A DNA stretch of 50,532 nt, taken from contig NZ_LN889815.1 of NCBI RefSeq assembly GCF_900009145.1, positions 1-50,532 on the forward strand, in the 5' to 3' direction. This DNA is from Planktothrix tepida PCC 9214. GTDB lineage: Bacteria > Cyanobacteriota > Cyanobacteriia > Cyanobacteriales > Microcoleaceae. Numbering within the stretch: position 1 is the first letter of the stretch; each line of letters starts with the position of its first letter. The notes beneath the pieces were generated by a model. That model did no database searches. It had not been told where the DNA came from and saw only the letters and a program-made list of their open reading frames with translations. Made by a program: the position numbers and the translations under genes. Below are positions 1 to 9,268 of the stretch, piece after piece.

Positions 1-156
1 TGTCAACGGCGATTTCGAGATGCTGAATCTTTCGATTCTCTGGGAGTTTTGATTATGATTTTATTCGCTTTTCTGTTCTTGGTTTCGATTCAAATTTTCA
101 ACCCCAGTCGGTCTCAAACCCCTGGAAGCCAATCTACATCCTTTCAATCTATTTAA
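1..156 (+). CDS. C-terminal fragment of a possible membrane protein (cut by window edge)
   Basis: The frame beginning at base 1 is open for 51 codons and stops at TAA (154-156). It encodes a basic stretch (CQRRFRD), then one hydrophobic span (LGVLIMILFAFLFLVSIQIF), then a Ser/Gln-rich tail. This fits the last transmembrane segment of a protein whose start lies left of the window. I do not recognise the family. It could be a chance open frame, so confidence is low. Confidence 0.35.
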   Translation, partial: CQRRFRDAESFDSLGVLIMILFAFLFLVSIQIFNPSRSQTPGSQSTSFQSI

Positions 157-457
157 AATTATGATACCCTTTTTAAAACCATATCTAAAAACACTTATAT
201 CTGATAGCAGCCCCCGTTAATTTCTTTCATTAAGAAGAAGACAGATTAAGTCAAATTCCCAATGGATCTTAACCAAATCAAAAATCCCAAAACCAAACTT
301 ATCCCTCTTTGATCACTTTGAGGGAAAAGCCTGATTTTTCGTCGGCTGAAAGGGCGTAACTTCGTTCAAATTCCCCTTAGTCAGAAAAGAGGGATTACGT
401 TTGCATAACTCAAACAGATTTCTACGATACAGCAATGTACCCAATAGAAAAACTGTT
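157..457. other. Non-coding stretch
   Basis: AT-rich sequence between the fragment at the left edge and the next gene. No convincing reading frame, strong hairpin or repeat was seen. It presumably holds the promoter of the following gene, but I could not point to a clear -10/-35 pair. Confidence 0.4.
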
Positions 458-1174
458 ATGAGTCGTACCTATTCCCGTCGTCACTATCAACCCTCTGTCC
501 TAACCCCGAATCTCCTTTGGTGGAAATCTCCCTTAATCTTAGGTGCAATTTTAGCCGGAATTAGCATTATTGGCATAACCCTCTGGATTGAATATACGAC
601 CCAACGAGTCATCCATATTCGTGCTGATGATAGTTCCGATTCGGCTGAAAAATATGGAGAGCAAAGACAGCAACATTGTCAAGCCAGTGTTCACCATTAT
701 AAACCTGGTGATGTAGCAATTACAATCCCCTTTGCTGATCGTCCTGTAACAACAAAAAATATCTCTATTGGTAATAGTTTATCTTTAGTTGGTCAGTGCA
801 AAGATACGCAGCGACCGATTAAGAGTGAACAGCTTGGAACTTCTCTAGTTTTATTATTAGAACGCATCCAAGGTGTAGTGCAAAAACAACGGAGTCGCCA
901 AAATCTTAATCCGGTCGTAGTGACTATCACAATTCAGGATGCCGAACCTGGTCAAAATCAGCCTAAACTAGATTTGAACCGCGTTAAAGAACTCGTATAT
1001 AGCATTACTGCTAACAAAGGTGCAGTTGCTTTCATGGTTGAAGATGAGGAATTACAAAATCAGCTAGATAATCAGCTAAGTTCTGAAGGAGATATTCAGG
1101 TTTGTTCTTTTAAGAATATCTCTGATTGTGTGAATTGGGGATTTGAAACTGGACGAAATTTAGGGAATAAGTAA
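458..1174 (+). CDS. Unknown protein with one N-terminal membrane anchor
   Basis: Encodes 238 residues from the ATG at 458. A TTG at 401 would add 19 residues but has no better ribosome site. The N-terminus is basic (SRTYSRRHYQ) and is followed by one transmembrane helix at about residues 25-44. The remaining 190 residues would form a soluble domain, probably outside the cytoplasm by the positive-inside rule, with alternating beta and helix content. Cysteines occur at several places (for example QQHCQ and GQCKD). No catalytic motif was recognised. The next gene, 158 bp away on the same strand, is also membrane-associated and unknown. Function is not assigned. Confidence 0.65.
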   Translation: MSRTYSRRHYQPSVLTPNLLWWKSPLILGAILAGISIIGITLWIEYTTQRVIHIRADDSSDSAEKYGEQRQQHCQASVHHYKPGDVAITIPFADRPVTTKNISIGNSLSLVGQCKDTQRPIKSEQLGTSLVLLLERIQGVVQKQRSRQNLNPVVVTITIQDAEPGQNQPKLDLNRVKELVYSITANKGAVAFMVEDEELQNQLDNQLSSEGDIQVCSFKNISDCVNWGFETGRNLGNK

Positions 1175-1332
1175 GCCTCATAATTCTATCTATTCCATTC
1201 ACTATCTCTATCTACATCTGCGTTGATCTGCGGTTAAATCCACCTTCAAAGTCAAAAAGCTTGCATAAATTTTCAGGGATTATCGATTAAATAGTACAAG
1301 CAATCAAACTCGCTCAAAGGAGTGTTACCTCA

Positions 1333-2631
1333 ATGAATACCTCTCAATCCAACCACCAGTATCAGCTTCATATCTGGCAAATTGCCGATAGTTGGCGACA
1401 TCTTCCCCAAGAAGTAATTAACCGTTTACCCAAACAATTAAAAGCCGACATCAGCGGACGAGTGGGAAAGTCTGCCGAATCTCGACAAGCTGAATCTCGC
1501 ATTGAAGATATGGCTTCTGTTGCCAATCGCCAGCACAAATCCTCTACCAAACAAGCAACTAAAATTTTTGTAGCTGTAGTTGGTGCAATGACGTTTAGTG
1601 CAGGTACACAAGTTCTGACATCTCGTTTGGGTGCTGCGGCTTTACCTGCGGCGATGGTAGGTGGGGCAATGGCTAGTTATTTGGTAGACGATCGCACTAC
1701 CAAAGTAATTACTAAAATGCGGATTGCCCATAGCACTCAGCAAGAATTACTAGCGATAAAGCGTCAGCAAGAATCTCATCCACCCGTTAATGAGTTGGGT
1801 ACGTTATTTTACTCAACCCAAATGGGTTTGGTACAACAAGTTGAGGGAAAAAACCTCCAAAAACAGTTAGCTGTTGACGGTATTTTGGCGGGATTATTGA
1901 GTGCTGGGGAATTTGCTACTGCGCTTTGGATTGTATTGCAGTTGGGATTACCTGGGGGAATTTTGATTGAAACGATCGCAGCAAGTCTTCCTGTGACCTT
2001 AATTTGGATAGCAGCCGCCTTTCAAAGCGATCATTTTGAACTCCCAGAACATTATGCTGATTTAATCAACAAGTATCTGCCTTATGTGTTTCCGCCAGAA
2101 ACCCTATCAGAAGCAGAAAAAATAGAATTATTGGCAGAAAAGGAAACGCAAGAAACGCGGCTAGATTGGTTAGTTAAATATGTGGCACAAGGTGATACTA
2201 GCCGACGGTTAAAGAATATAACAATGGCGGAGGCTGATTTTGATATTCAAGCAGCACAAAAACGCAAGCAACAGTTGGAACAAGAACGTGATCATGCTGT
2301 CGAACAACGTTGGTTTCAACACCGTGCTGAATTAGCGGATCTTCCCAATCAATTTCCACTACCAGAAATTGATATGACTGGCGCACCAGAAGAAATTAAA
2401 GAACGTCAGCAAAGAGTAGAACGACTGCGGGTACAGTGGGTACAACAGAAAAAAGCTGAATTAGAGGAAATTGTCTCACAAGATGTGAAAATGATCGCTC
2501 ACCGTTATACTACTTTGATTCAGCAATCTGAAGAGGATATTGTTGCTGCCCAAAAGCGGTTTAACGAGGCAGATAGTAACTGGAGGCAAGAAAATCAGGA
2601 TTTTGCGGACGATTTAGGCAATGCTGTCTGA
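1333..2631 (+). CDS. Unknown membrane protein with C-terminal coiled coil
   Basis: Encodes 432 residues; the ATG is preceded by a good ribosome site (AGGAGTG, about 10 nt upstream). Two hydrophobic Ala/Gly-rich regions, at about residues 77-118 and 181-230, are long enough for two or more membrane helices each. The C-terminal 170 residues are highly charged, rich in Glu, Gln, Lys and Arg, and read as a coiled coil (for example AAQKRKQQLEQERDHAVEQR). No enzyme motif was seen. The 158-bp gap from the previous membrane-anchored protein suggests, without proving, co-expression. I do not recognise the family. Confidence 0.7.
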   Translation: MNTSQSNHQYQLHIWQIADSWRHLPQEVINRLPKQLKADISGRVGKSAESRQAESRIEDMASVANRQHKSSTKQATKIFVAVVGAMTFSAGTQVLTSRLGAAALPAAMVGGAMASYLVDDRTTKVITKMRIAHSTQQELLAIKRQQESHPPVNELGTLFYSTQMGLVQQVEGKNLQKQLAVDGILAGLLSAGEFATALWIVLQLGLPGGILIETIAASLPVTLIWIAAAFQSDHFELPEHYADLINKYLPYVFPPETLSEAEKIELLAEKETQETRLDWLVKYVAQGDTSRRLKNITMAEADFDIQAAQKRKQQLEQERDHAVEQRWFQHRAELADLPNQFPLPEIDMTGAPEEIKERQQRVERLRVQWVQQKKAELEEIVSQDVKMIAHRYTTLIQQSEEDIVAAQKRFNEADSNWRQENQDFADDLGNAV

Positions 2632-2637
2632 AGTTCA

Positions 2638-2704
2638 AGAAACCGGGCTTTTCGAGCAAAATTCTGGTTTTGTGGGGAAGTTGAGCACCAAAAACCCCGT
2701 TTCT
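2638..2704. repeat. Imperfect inverted repeat
   Basis: AGAAACCGGG (2638-2647) and CCCCGTTTCT (2695-2704) are inverted copies with one mismatch, separated by 47 bases. They lie directly after the stop of the preceding gene. They look like a remnant of the short AGAAACC...GGTTTCT palindromes common in cyanobacterial intergenic DNA. The loop is long and there is no T-run, so I do not call it a terminator. Confidence 0.35.
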
Positions 2705-2811
2705 AGCCCTGGTAAAACTTCTTAGTTAAGAAAATCGGCATTGGATGAGGTGGGGGGTGCTTTCTGGGTATAATCGAGAGCATCCCTGTTGCTGCTTTAA
2801 TTCACGCCCTT

Positions 2812-3516
2812 ATGGATGATGCGTCGTTATGCCAATTAATTCGAGAAGCCTTGCACGATCCTAACAAGGCAAAGGCATTAGCATTAATGATCGACCAATT
2901 ACCAGTTATCAAGGCATATCTCGGTAAAGGTTGGCTACCTTATTATGATGAAGCTGTGCCAATGACAGAAAGGGACGTTGAGCGCAACATTAAACGATTT
3001 CCTAAAATGTATCGTTTAAATTTAGAAACTGTCAACTGTCAAAATGCTTCTGAGGCTGCTAATGTTCGGAAACACTTTATAAACTGGGTAGTGATGATTC
3101 TCAAACGGGATTGCCATGATGTAAGCAGGCGTGCAAATCGACAAATTATTATTAGCATAAACACTCCTATAGGAGAAGATGGTTCAACACTTGAGAAAAC
3201 GATAGATAGCAGTGAAACTCTGAATCCCAACGATACTCCACGTCTTAGTGGTTTAGATAAAATGATTGCTGAAGAGGATTTCCTAAAAAATCAAGAACAG
3301 TTAGCATTAATGGTTCGTTTGCTAGATAAAAATTTATCAAACTGCTATCCAGATGGATATTCCAAAGCAAATTGTTATGAATTATTCAAAAGAAGGGTAT
3401 TAAAAAAACCGCCTCAACAATGGAGGGATATTGCTGAAGAGTTGCAAATTAGTTTGGGAACAGTAACTTCTCACTGGCATAGAAAATGTAAGCCAATGTT
3501 ACCCAATATAGAATAA
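2812..3516 (+). CDS. Sigma-70-like factor heading a DUF1822-CHAT operon
   Basis: Encodes 234 residues. A helical central part (RKHFINWVVMILKRDCHDVSRR, about residues 85-106, here split as RKHFINWVVM and ILKRDCHDVSRR) resembles a reduced sigma region 2. The C-terminus (WRDIAEELQISLGTVTSHWH) is a helix-turn-helix of the sigma region 4 type. Proteins of this type are known in cyanobacteria just upstream of DUF1822 and CHAT genes, as here: the next gene starts 25 bp downstream. It probably acts as an alternative sigma factor or a sigma-derived DNA-binding regulator of the local operon. Region 2 is divergent, so true core RNA polymerase binding is not certain. Confidence 0.7.
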   Translation: MDDASLCQLIREALHDPNKAKALALMIDQLPVIKAYLGKGWLPYYDEAVPMTERDVERNIKRFPKMYRLNLETVNCQNASEAANVRKHFINWVVMILKRDCHDVSRRANRQIIISINTPIGEDGSTLEKTIDSSETLNPNDTPRLSGLDKMIAEEDFLKNQEQLALMVRLLDKNLSNCYPDGYSKANCYELFKRRVLKKPPQQWRDIAEELQISLGTVTSHWHRKCKPMLPNIE

Positions 3517-3541
3517 AACCTATAAAACTTAAGGAGAAAAA

Positions 3542-4870
3542 ATGAAAAATATAGACAACTTTTATGTAACCATTCAGCTAACAAAAAAAGCACATGAAGA
3601 TGCCCAAAAGTTTGCATCTAAACAAGCAAATAGTCAGAAAGTGAAACAAGTCTATCTGAACACCTTAGCTGTCTATGCTGTTTATGATTTTTTAGAATGG
3701 CTGAAAATTCAAACTGATTTGAATGCAGGAGACAGTTGGAATTCACTGATCCGCTCTTTCCACAACGTAGCAGATTTAGTAATTCCGAATTTAGGTAAAC
3801 TCGAATGTCGTCCGGTTTTACCTGGAGAAACAGTTATTTCTTTACCTCCAGAAGTATCTGAGGATAGAATTGCTTATGTTGGAGTTCAATTTCAGGAACA
3901 ATTAAACGAGGTAGAATTGTTGGGATTTTACCCCACAATAGATCCGCAGGCACCACTGGAAGAAATAAAAATTGCTAATCTTCAGCCGATAGAAACTTTA
4001 ATTGATTACCTTGATCGCCTGGAATCAGCAAAAGATTTATTGGAGAGTAATGAAGAGGTAGCAAGAAAAGTTAGAGAAAAATTAGCAGAGCGATCGATTT
4101 CTGAAATTGCTGCTCAACTAGAGCGAATCTATCGCACTTGCGATAAATATGAACGGCGATATGCTGGGGGTGACTTTTTAGCAAGTTTTACAACTCCACA
4201 ACAGGTTTCTCAGGGAGTTGCTGCATTTGTAGATAGAGAAGGATTTAATTTAGGAGAGTTAGAAGAGTTTCAAGATTTAGCTGAACGGTTGTTTGAAAAA
4301 TTAGATGAAATTTGGGGGAATGAAGAAGCAGAAGAATCGTTTCAAACAGAAGCAACTATTGGCATTAAAGCTAAAACAACCACGATTGCAACACAGCCAG
4401 GAATTATAAATTTAAGCCGATGGTTAGAAAATATTGATGCTATTTTTGAGGATGGTTGGCGAAAGCTAGAAGATTTTATCAATACTCTAGAGGGCAATCA
4501 AATATTCAGATATGCTAGCGCTCCTCGTTCTCGGAGCAGTGTAACGGAAGAACCCTCAATCAGTGCGTCTAGAGTTGAAGAGATAGCATTGCTAGAACAG
4601 CGTATGGCTTTGCTTTTTAGCTGTCAATTAGAGAGCAGCCAAACGAGAGATATTCTTCTAAGGCTATATCCATTAGGCGAAGATAATACCTATTTACCAG
4701 CAGGCGTGCAATTGACTGTATTGGATGAAACAGGAGATATTTTTCTAGAAGCTACTGCTCGCAGTGCTGATAATTGGATTCAATTAGAATTCCGGGGTGA
4801 AGCAGGAGAGAGATTCAGTATCAAAATAGCACTTGGAAATGACAGTGCAACTTATAGTTTTGTTATTTAG
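3542..4870 (+). CDS. DUF1822 family protein
   Basis: Encodes 442 residues, with a strong ribosome site (AAGGAG) before the ATG. The N-terminal half carries the features I associate with DUF1822: HEDAQKFASKQ, then VYLNTLAVYAVYDFLEWL, and a region of short strands ending VGVQFQEQLNEVELLGFYP. The middle is helical and acidic. The last 90 residues form a beta-rich domain (QLTVLDETGDIFLEATAR ... ERFSIKIALG). The biochemical role of DUF1822 is unknown. It sits between the sigma-like gene and a CHAT protease gene with 25- and 30-bp gaps, so it is probably an adaptor or sensor of that operon. Confidence 0.8.
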   Translation: MKNIDNFYVTIQLTKKAHEDAQKFASKQANSQKVKQVYLNTLAVYAVYDFLEWLKIQTDLNAGDSWNSLIRSFHNVADLVIPNLGKLECRPVLPGETVISLPPEVSEDRIAYVGVQFQEQLNEVELLGFYPTIDPQAPLEEIKIANLQPIETLIDYLDRLESAKDLLESNEEVARKVREKLAERSISEIAAQLERIYRTCDKYERRYAGGDFLASFTTPQQVSQGVAAFVDREGFNLGELEEFQDLAERLFEKLDEIWGNEEAEESFQTEATIGIKAKTTTIATQPGIINLSRWLENIDAIFEDGWRKLEDFINTLEGNQIFRYASAPRSRSSVTEEPSISASRVEEIALLEQRMALLFSCQLESSQTRDILLRLYPLGEDNTYLPAGVQLTVLDETGDIFLEATARSADNWIQLEFRGEAGERFSIKIALGNDSATYSFVI

Positions 4871-4900
4871 TTTACAACGGGTTTACTAGAAAGGTTTGCT

Positions 4901-6289
4901 ATGAGCAAATTAATCGTTTTAGGCATTGGTAACGGTGATTTCGAGCAAGGATTTCAAAGTGTTACTTTCCAAATTTTGGATGAGGGGGGTGTCTTAACAA
5001 CACAATTGAGAGGAAGTTTACCTGCTGCACCTGAAATCCCGCGACTTTATACCCAATGGCAATCAGAATGTAACATGATTGAAACACGGTTTCGTTTGAT
5101 GCCTAAAACGAACGTTACTCAACATTTATCAGAATCTGACCTAGAAGATGTGGTAAACACTTTGGCGGCTCGGTTTAATCAATGGTTAAGAGCAGAAACT
5201 TTTCTTTCTATTAGAAATAAGTTATTTAAAATAAATCCTTCAGAAGAAGCATTATTTATAATAGAAACTGAAGAGGAAAAACTACAACGCTTACCTTGGC
5301 ATTTATGGGAATTTTTTGAGAGATACCCAAAAGTAGAAATAGCTTTTAGCGCTCCTCAGTTTGATCGCCCAAGTACAAACCTGTTTAGTTCCAGAACTCA
5401 AGGACGGCTTCTGGCGATTTTGGGTGATAGTAAAGGAATTGATTTGGAAGAAGATCGCATAGCACTGGAAAAATTACCCGATATAGAAATAGTAATGTTA
5501 GTAGAACCAACTTCTGAAGAATTTTCTAAGCAACTTTGGGATTATCGTGGCTGGGATATTCTCTTTTTCGCAGGTCATAGCGTGACAGAAACCTCCAATC
5601 AGCAGGGGAAAATTTTTATTAACCCGGAAGAAAGTAGGACAATATCTCAGTTAAAGCATAGTCTCCAAAAAGCTGTATCATCAGGGTTAAAATTAGCAAT
5701 TTTTAATTCTTGTGATGGATTGAAAATAGCTAAGGAGTTGGCTGAATTACACATTCCTTATGTAATCGCCATGCGTGAACCAGTACCAGATATTGTCGCT
5801 CAAGTTTTCTTAAAATATTTCTTGTCAGCTTTTTCGCAGGGGCATCCTTTGCATTTAGCGGTGCGAGAAGCTAGAAAGAAATTGCAAAGTATAGAAGCAG
5901 ATTTCCCTGGCGCTAGTGGGTTGCCGGTCTTGTTTCAAAATCCATCATTATCGCCTTTCACTTGGCAAGATTTACCGGGAATTGGGGTGGAATCAAAAAT
6001 GTTTAATTGGGTAGTGATGCTAACAGATACCCAGGAAGATTTACCGGAAACTATGGGAAGACGTGCATTGTATCAAGCTGGAAAAGAAAGAACTACTGAA
6101 TTTCAAAGAGGGTTGGAGAATTGGTTGCGAAAAAAAGGAGCGATGTCTGAAGTAAAAGCGATCGCACCTCCAACAACTTTTCCTGTCATCATGCTTAAAT
6201 GTACTCACAAGGTTGCTCGTCTGATTGAATCTTACCCAGGAGTAGATTTTGTTTTACCTGATGGGGAAAACACAGAGCTTATTCTTTAG
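4901..6289 (+). CDS. CHAT-domain caspase-like protease with a C-terminal propeptide-like domain
   Basis: Encodes 462 residues. Residues 1-100 form an N-terminal domain (LIVLGIGNGDFEQGFQSVTF) that recurs in two other genes of the window (8271 and 19884). The CHAT domain spans about 110-355, with the expected catalytic dyad: His226 in LFFAGHSV and Cys271 in FNSCDGL. CHAT proteins are caspase-clan cysteine peptidases. Residues 366-462 (NWVVMLTDTQE ... ARLIESYPGVDFVLPDG) read as a beta-alpha-beta-alpha-beta unit like the I9 subtilisin propeptide. That is notable because the facing S8 protease lacks one. The gene is the last of the sigma-DUF1822-CHAT set and overlaps the convergent S8 gene by 11 bp. 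The CHAT call is firm; the propeptide call is a sequence-pattern inference. Confidence 0.85.
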   Translation: MSKLIVLGIGNGDFEQGFQSVTFQILDEGGVLTTQLRGSLPAAPEIPRLYTQWQSECNMIETRFRLMPKTNVTQHLSESDLEDVVNTLAARFNQWLRAETFLSIRNKLFKINPSEEALFIIETEEEKLQRLPWHLWEFFERYPKVEIAFSAPQFDRPSTNLFSSRTQGRLLAILGDSKGIDLEEDRIALEKLPDIEIVMLVEPTSEEFSKQLWDYRGWDILFFAGHSVTETSNQQGKIFINPEESRTISQLKHSLQKAVSSGLKLAIFNSCDGLKIAKELAELHIPYVIAMREPVPDIVAQVFLKYFLSAFSQGHPLHLAVREARKKLQSIEADFPGASGLPVLFQNPSLSPFTWQDLPGIGVESKMFNWVVMLTDTQEDLPETMGRRALYQAGKERTTEFQRGLENWLRKKGAMSEVKAIAPPTTFPVIMLKCTHKVARLIESYPGVDFVLPDGENTELIL

Positions 6290-7247
6290 GACAATTGGCT
6301 CGATCTGTTAACTGAGGAACAAATCGAGCCAATCCCACACCAACACGCTCAGGAGGTTGGGTTGATAATGGGAAAGCAGTTTCTATCAGTTTTGCTTTCA
6401 ATTCTTTTGCTTTCAATTGAGGTTTGTCACATAAGTAAAGCGCTGCAATTCCTGTTACATAGGGAGTCGCCATACTTGTACCACTCATTTTTTCATAGAT
6501 TGATTGACCTTCACATTTTCTTTCTAAACTTGAGTGGATATCTACTCCATAACCAACTATATCGGGTTTAATAGTGCCTTCAGAGATACCACTGCCAGAG
6601 AAGTTGGCAATCTTTCCTTGTAAATCTACTGCACCTACACTAAAGCATTCTTTAAAAGCTCCAGGATAACAATACTCACCTTTACCATCATTACCAATTG
6701 CAACTATAGGTAGTACATCACGCTTTTCTACACAGTTTAGTAAGACGTTTCGCATTCTGTCAAGGTATGGTCTATATCTTGAAGAGTGTATTAAGGTTGA
6801 GGGAAAACCCAAAGACATATTTAATACCGCTGTCTGTTCTGAATTTTCCAACTCGCTCAATTTCTCCAGAAACCAGTCCAAACCTGAAATTATCCTGCGT
6901 AAAGTCGTCTCATAAGTTTCGCTTTCAATTATAGAAGCAACATACAATTTCGCTTCAGGCGCTATCCCGATATCTTTTCCCGCGATAATACCGCATACAT
7001 GAGTCCCGTGACCTTCCGTATCGAAACCGCGCACATCGCGTCCTCCGAAAGAACTTAAGGGAACATAACGGTAATTTACTGTTTGATCGCAAAACTCTTG
7101 GTGGTCAGCATCTATACCCGTGTCTAATACTCCCACAAGGACACCAGAACCACGAATTCCTGATGAGTGCGCTAACTCAACTCCACTCTCTTCGGGCCAA
7201 TTGATTTGTCTGTTGCCCAAATCTACTTCCTCCCTATCAATGCTCAA
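6279..7247 (-). CDS. Subtilisin-like (S8) serine protease without propeptide
   Basis: Encodes 322 residues with a complete catalytic triad: Asp42 (VGVLDTGID), His80 (GHGTHVCGI) and Ser258 (MSGTSMATP). The oxyanion Asn186 is in IGND. There is no signal peptide and no I9-type propeptide; the catalytic domain begins within about 35 residues, so the enzyme is probably cytosolic. The start is uncertain. The TTG at 7247 has a weak ribosome site. The frame stays open upstream to about 7316, and an in-frame ATT at 7298 lies 10 nt after a GGAGG. Its stop overlaps the 3' end of the CHAT gene on the other strand, suggesting a linked CHAT-subtilase pair. Confidence 0.88.
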   Translation of the reverse strand: MSIDREEVDLGNRQINWPEESGVELAHSSGIRGSGVLVGVLDTGIDADHQEFCDQTVNYRYVPLSSFGGRDVRGFDTEGHGTHVCGIIAGKDIGIAPEAKLYVASIIESETYETTLRRIISGLDWFLEKLSELENSEQTAVLNMSLGFPSTLIHSSRYRPYLDRMRNVLLNCVEKRDVLPIVAIGNDGKGEYCYPGAFKECFSVGAVDLQGKIANFSGSGISEGTIKPDIVGYGVDIHSSLERKCEGQSIYEKMSGTSMATPYVTGIAALYLCDKPQLKAKELKAKLIETAFPLSTQPPERVGVGLARFVPQLTDRANCPKE

Positions 7248-7532
7248 CCGCTCGTCGTTAAGCTGAGACGAGCGTAAATCTTTTAAAAATTCTACAATGT
7301 GTTTGGTTCCTCCGCATTAAGTAGTGCAAAGATAAGTTAAAAGATAAATTGGGATAAATTACCTTTGGTGGAAGAGTCAACTATAAGTCAAACAGCACAG
7401 ACAATTAGCATCAATAAGATAACAAATAGCATCAAAGTATACCATACTATAATGATTTGACCTAATCTTGTTTAACTGCATAACCATTGCTAATCTTCGC
7501 GATTAAAAGTTAGTTAACCAGGTACAAAAGCT

Positions 7533-8138
7533 ATGGAAACTAACCCTATAAATCAGGAATTCACTGGAGCGATCGCCACTTTACCTTTACATCAATACCA
7601 GCCTAACACTTGGGAAACAGAACGGCTATTTCTCCGACCTTTTATTGACGAAGATTTGATAGATCTTCATCGAGTGTATAGGAATCCCGAAGTCATGCGT
7701 TTTGTTGTCAATAAAACGAAAATAAATTTAGCAGAAACAGAGGCAGAACTAAAAAGTTATCTTGACCACTGGCAACAATATAATTTTGGTCATTTTGCGA
7801 TTATTCACAAAGAATTGGATGTGTTGATTGGTCGTAGTGGACTCTATTTTAATGAACGCTCTCCCTATCCCCAATTCGGTTATATTTTAGACAAACCCTA
7901 CTGGGGTCAAGGTTTGGGAACAGAGTTAGCTTTAGCTAACTTAGACTATGGCTTTAATATCCTAAATTTTGAAACAATTGCTGCCTTTGCGATGGTGGAA
8001 AATTCGGCTTCTCGGAAAATTCTATCAGAGAAATTGAAGATGCGGTTACTAACAAAGCAATTTCACTATTTACAGGGGACTTTAGCTTATTATGTTATTG
8101 AGCGATCGCAATATTTAACCCAGCAAATGTTACATTAG
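7533..8138 (+). CDS. GNAT-family N-acetyltransferase (RimJ/RimL type)
   Basis: Encodes 201 residues. The order of segments matches the RimJ/RimL-like branch of GNAT acetyltransferases: TERLFLRPFIDEDLIDL near the N-terminus, the acetyl-CoA-binding loop YWGQGLGTELALA near residue 130, and MVENSASRKI at about residue 152. These enzymes transfer acetyl from acetyl-CoA to an amine, often a protein N-terminus or a small molecule. The substrate cannot be told. The gene stands alone, with 285 bp of non-coding DNA before it, and shows no link to the neighbouring CHAT genes. Confidence 0.85.
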   Translation: METNPINQEFTGAIATLPLHQYQPNTWETERLFLRPFIDEDLIDLHRVYRNPEVMRFVVNKTKINLAETEAELKSYLDHWQQYNFGHFAIIHKELDVLIGRSGLYFNERSPYPQFGYILDKPYWGQGLGTELALANLDYGFNILNFETIAAFAMVENSASRKILSEKLKMRLLTKQFHYLQGTLAYYVIERSQYLTQQMLH

Positions 8139-8270
8139 TTTACAGCAATCCTATTGCCTGTTGCGCTCTGATGCTAACATAATAATTACAAGTGAAAGCG
8201 CAAAATTTTGCTTATTTAAGTGAGTCAAAGAATTGCGATCGCCCCGCTCACACATTAACTTTACAAGGCT

Positions 8271-8558
8271 ATGGCTATGGGGAAGCTAGTCGTTATCAAA
8301 ATCGGGTCAGGCAGCTTTGAGCAAGGGTTTCCGGTAACGTTGTATATTGGGGAAGACGGCGCCAATTTCCACACTTCCCTTGATGGCAACTTACCCCCAA
8401 ATCCCGAAATCGACTGCCTGTATACGATTTGGCAGTCGGAGTATCGCAACTTTCTCAACCCTCCTAAAGTAGAACGGCCATCGCTGGGAAAAAAGCCACC
8501 TACACAACAAAGGACATCGTATTCTGTTGCTGATGTCAATGAAAAAGCTGAAGATTAG
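8271..8558 (+). pseudogene. N-terminal stub of a CHAT-type gene
   Basis: Encodes 95 residues. Residues 4-60 (KLVVIKIGSGSFEQGFPVTL, then SLDGNLPPNPEIDCLYTIWQ) match the N-terminal domain of the CHAT proteins at 4901 and 19884. The similarity then fades and the frame stops exactly where the remains of an insertion sequence begin (ACCTCTTGCA...). The CHAT catalytic part is absent. The simplest reading is a CHAT gene truncated by insertion and loss of the rest. A free-standing copy of the N-terminal domain is possible but less likely. Confidence 0.6.
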
Positions 8559-8559
8559 A

Positions 8560-9268
8560 CCTCTTGCAAAAAAAATCTATGCTATGATGACAAATTTTCA
8601 CTTTTAGACCCTAATGTCAACTCATAATTATAAATAGCTGACAACAAATTACAACGAAGACCATAACGGCGACGACGATTCCGATAACGACTCGATAAGA
8701 TTCTGAAAATTTTGAGGCTCCGATTAACGTGTTCAATCACAATTCGTTCATGAGATAAAGCTAGATTATAGTCTTTTTCTAAATCCGTGCATATTGCCAT
8801 TTTTGGGTTTCTTTTTGGGGACATAGCTGTTGAGCGTGATAATCCTTAATTCCTTGATAGCCACTATCTTGTAAGCTATCAGTTTGGGGATGAAAATGAA
8901 TTTTGCTTTTTTTGAATAAACTGAAGTCGTGGCAATGTCCTTGTCCAAAATTTGTACAAATAATCTGTTTAGTTTTTTGATCAATTACTAACTGAATTTT
9001 GAGGGTGTGATGTTTTTTCTTCCCTGAGTAACATTTTTTCTGTTTTTTTTCGGTCTTTCAATAGCCGTTTCTGTGACATCCATTACTACGATTTCGGGGT
9101 AACTAGAATCTCGAATTAATGCTTTTTTCCCGAAATCCTAAACTTTCCTGTTTTCATTAAAGTTGATTCAATGTCAGCGACAATTCGACAAATCGTTGAT
9201 TCTGACACTCCCCAATTTGTCCCAATATGAAAATACGTTCTGTATTCTCGCTCCTTTTCCAAGGCTAC
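8560..9268 (-). pseudogene. Decayed IS5-family transposase
   Basis: On the minus strand the pieces of a DDE transposase can be read in changing frames: REYRTYFHIGTNWGVSEST (from about 9268), VVMDVTETAIERPKK, then KKKHHTLKIQLVIDQKTKQI, and finally RNRRRRYGLRCNLLSAIYNY (about 8640). This order is typical of the IS5-group (DDE_Tnp_4) transposases of cyanobacteria. At least two frameshifts, near 9040 and 8800, break the frame. The N-terminal third is missing: the left flank of the IS701-type element abuts the gene at an internal residue. The element is dead. Confidence 0.75.
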
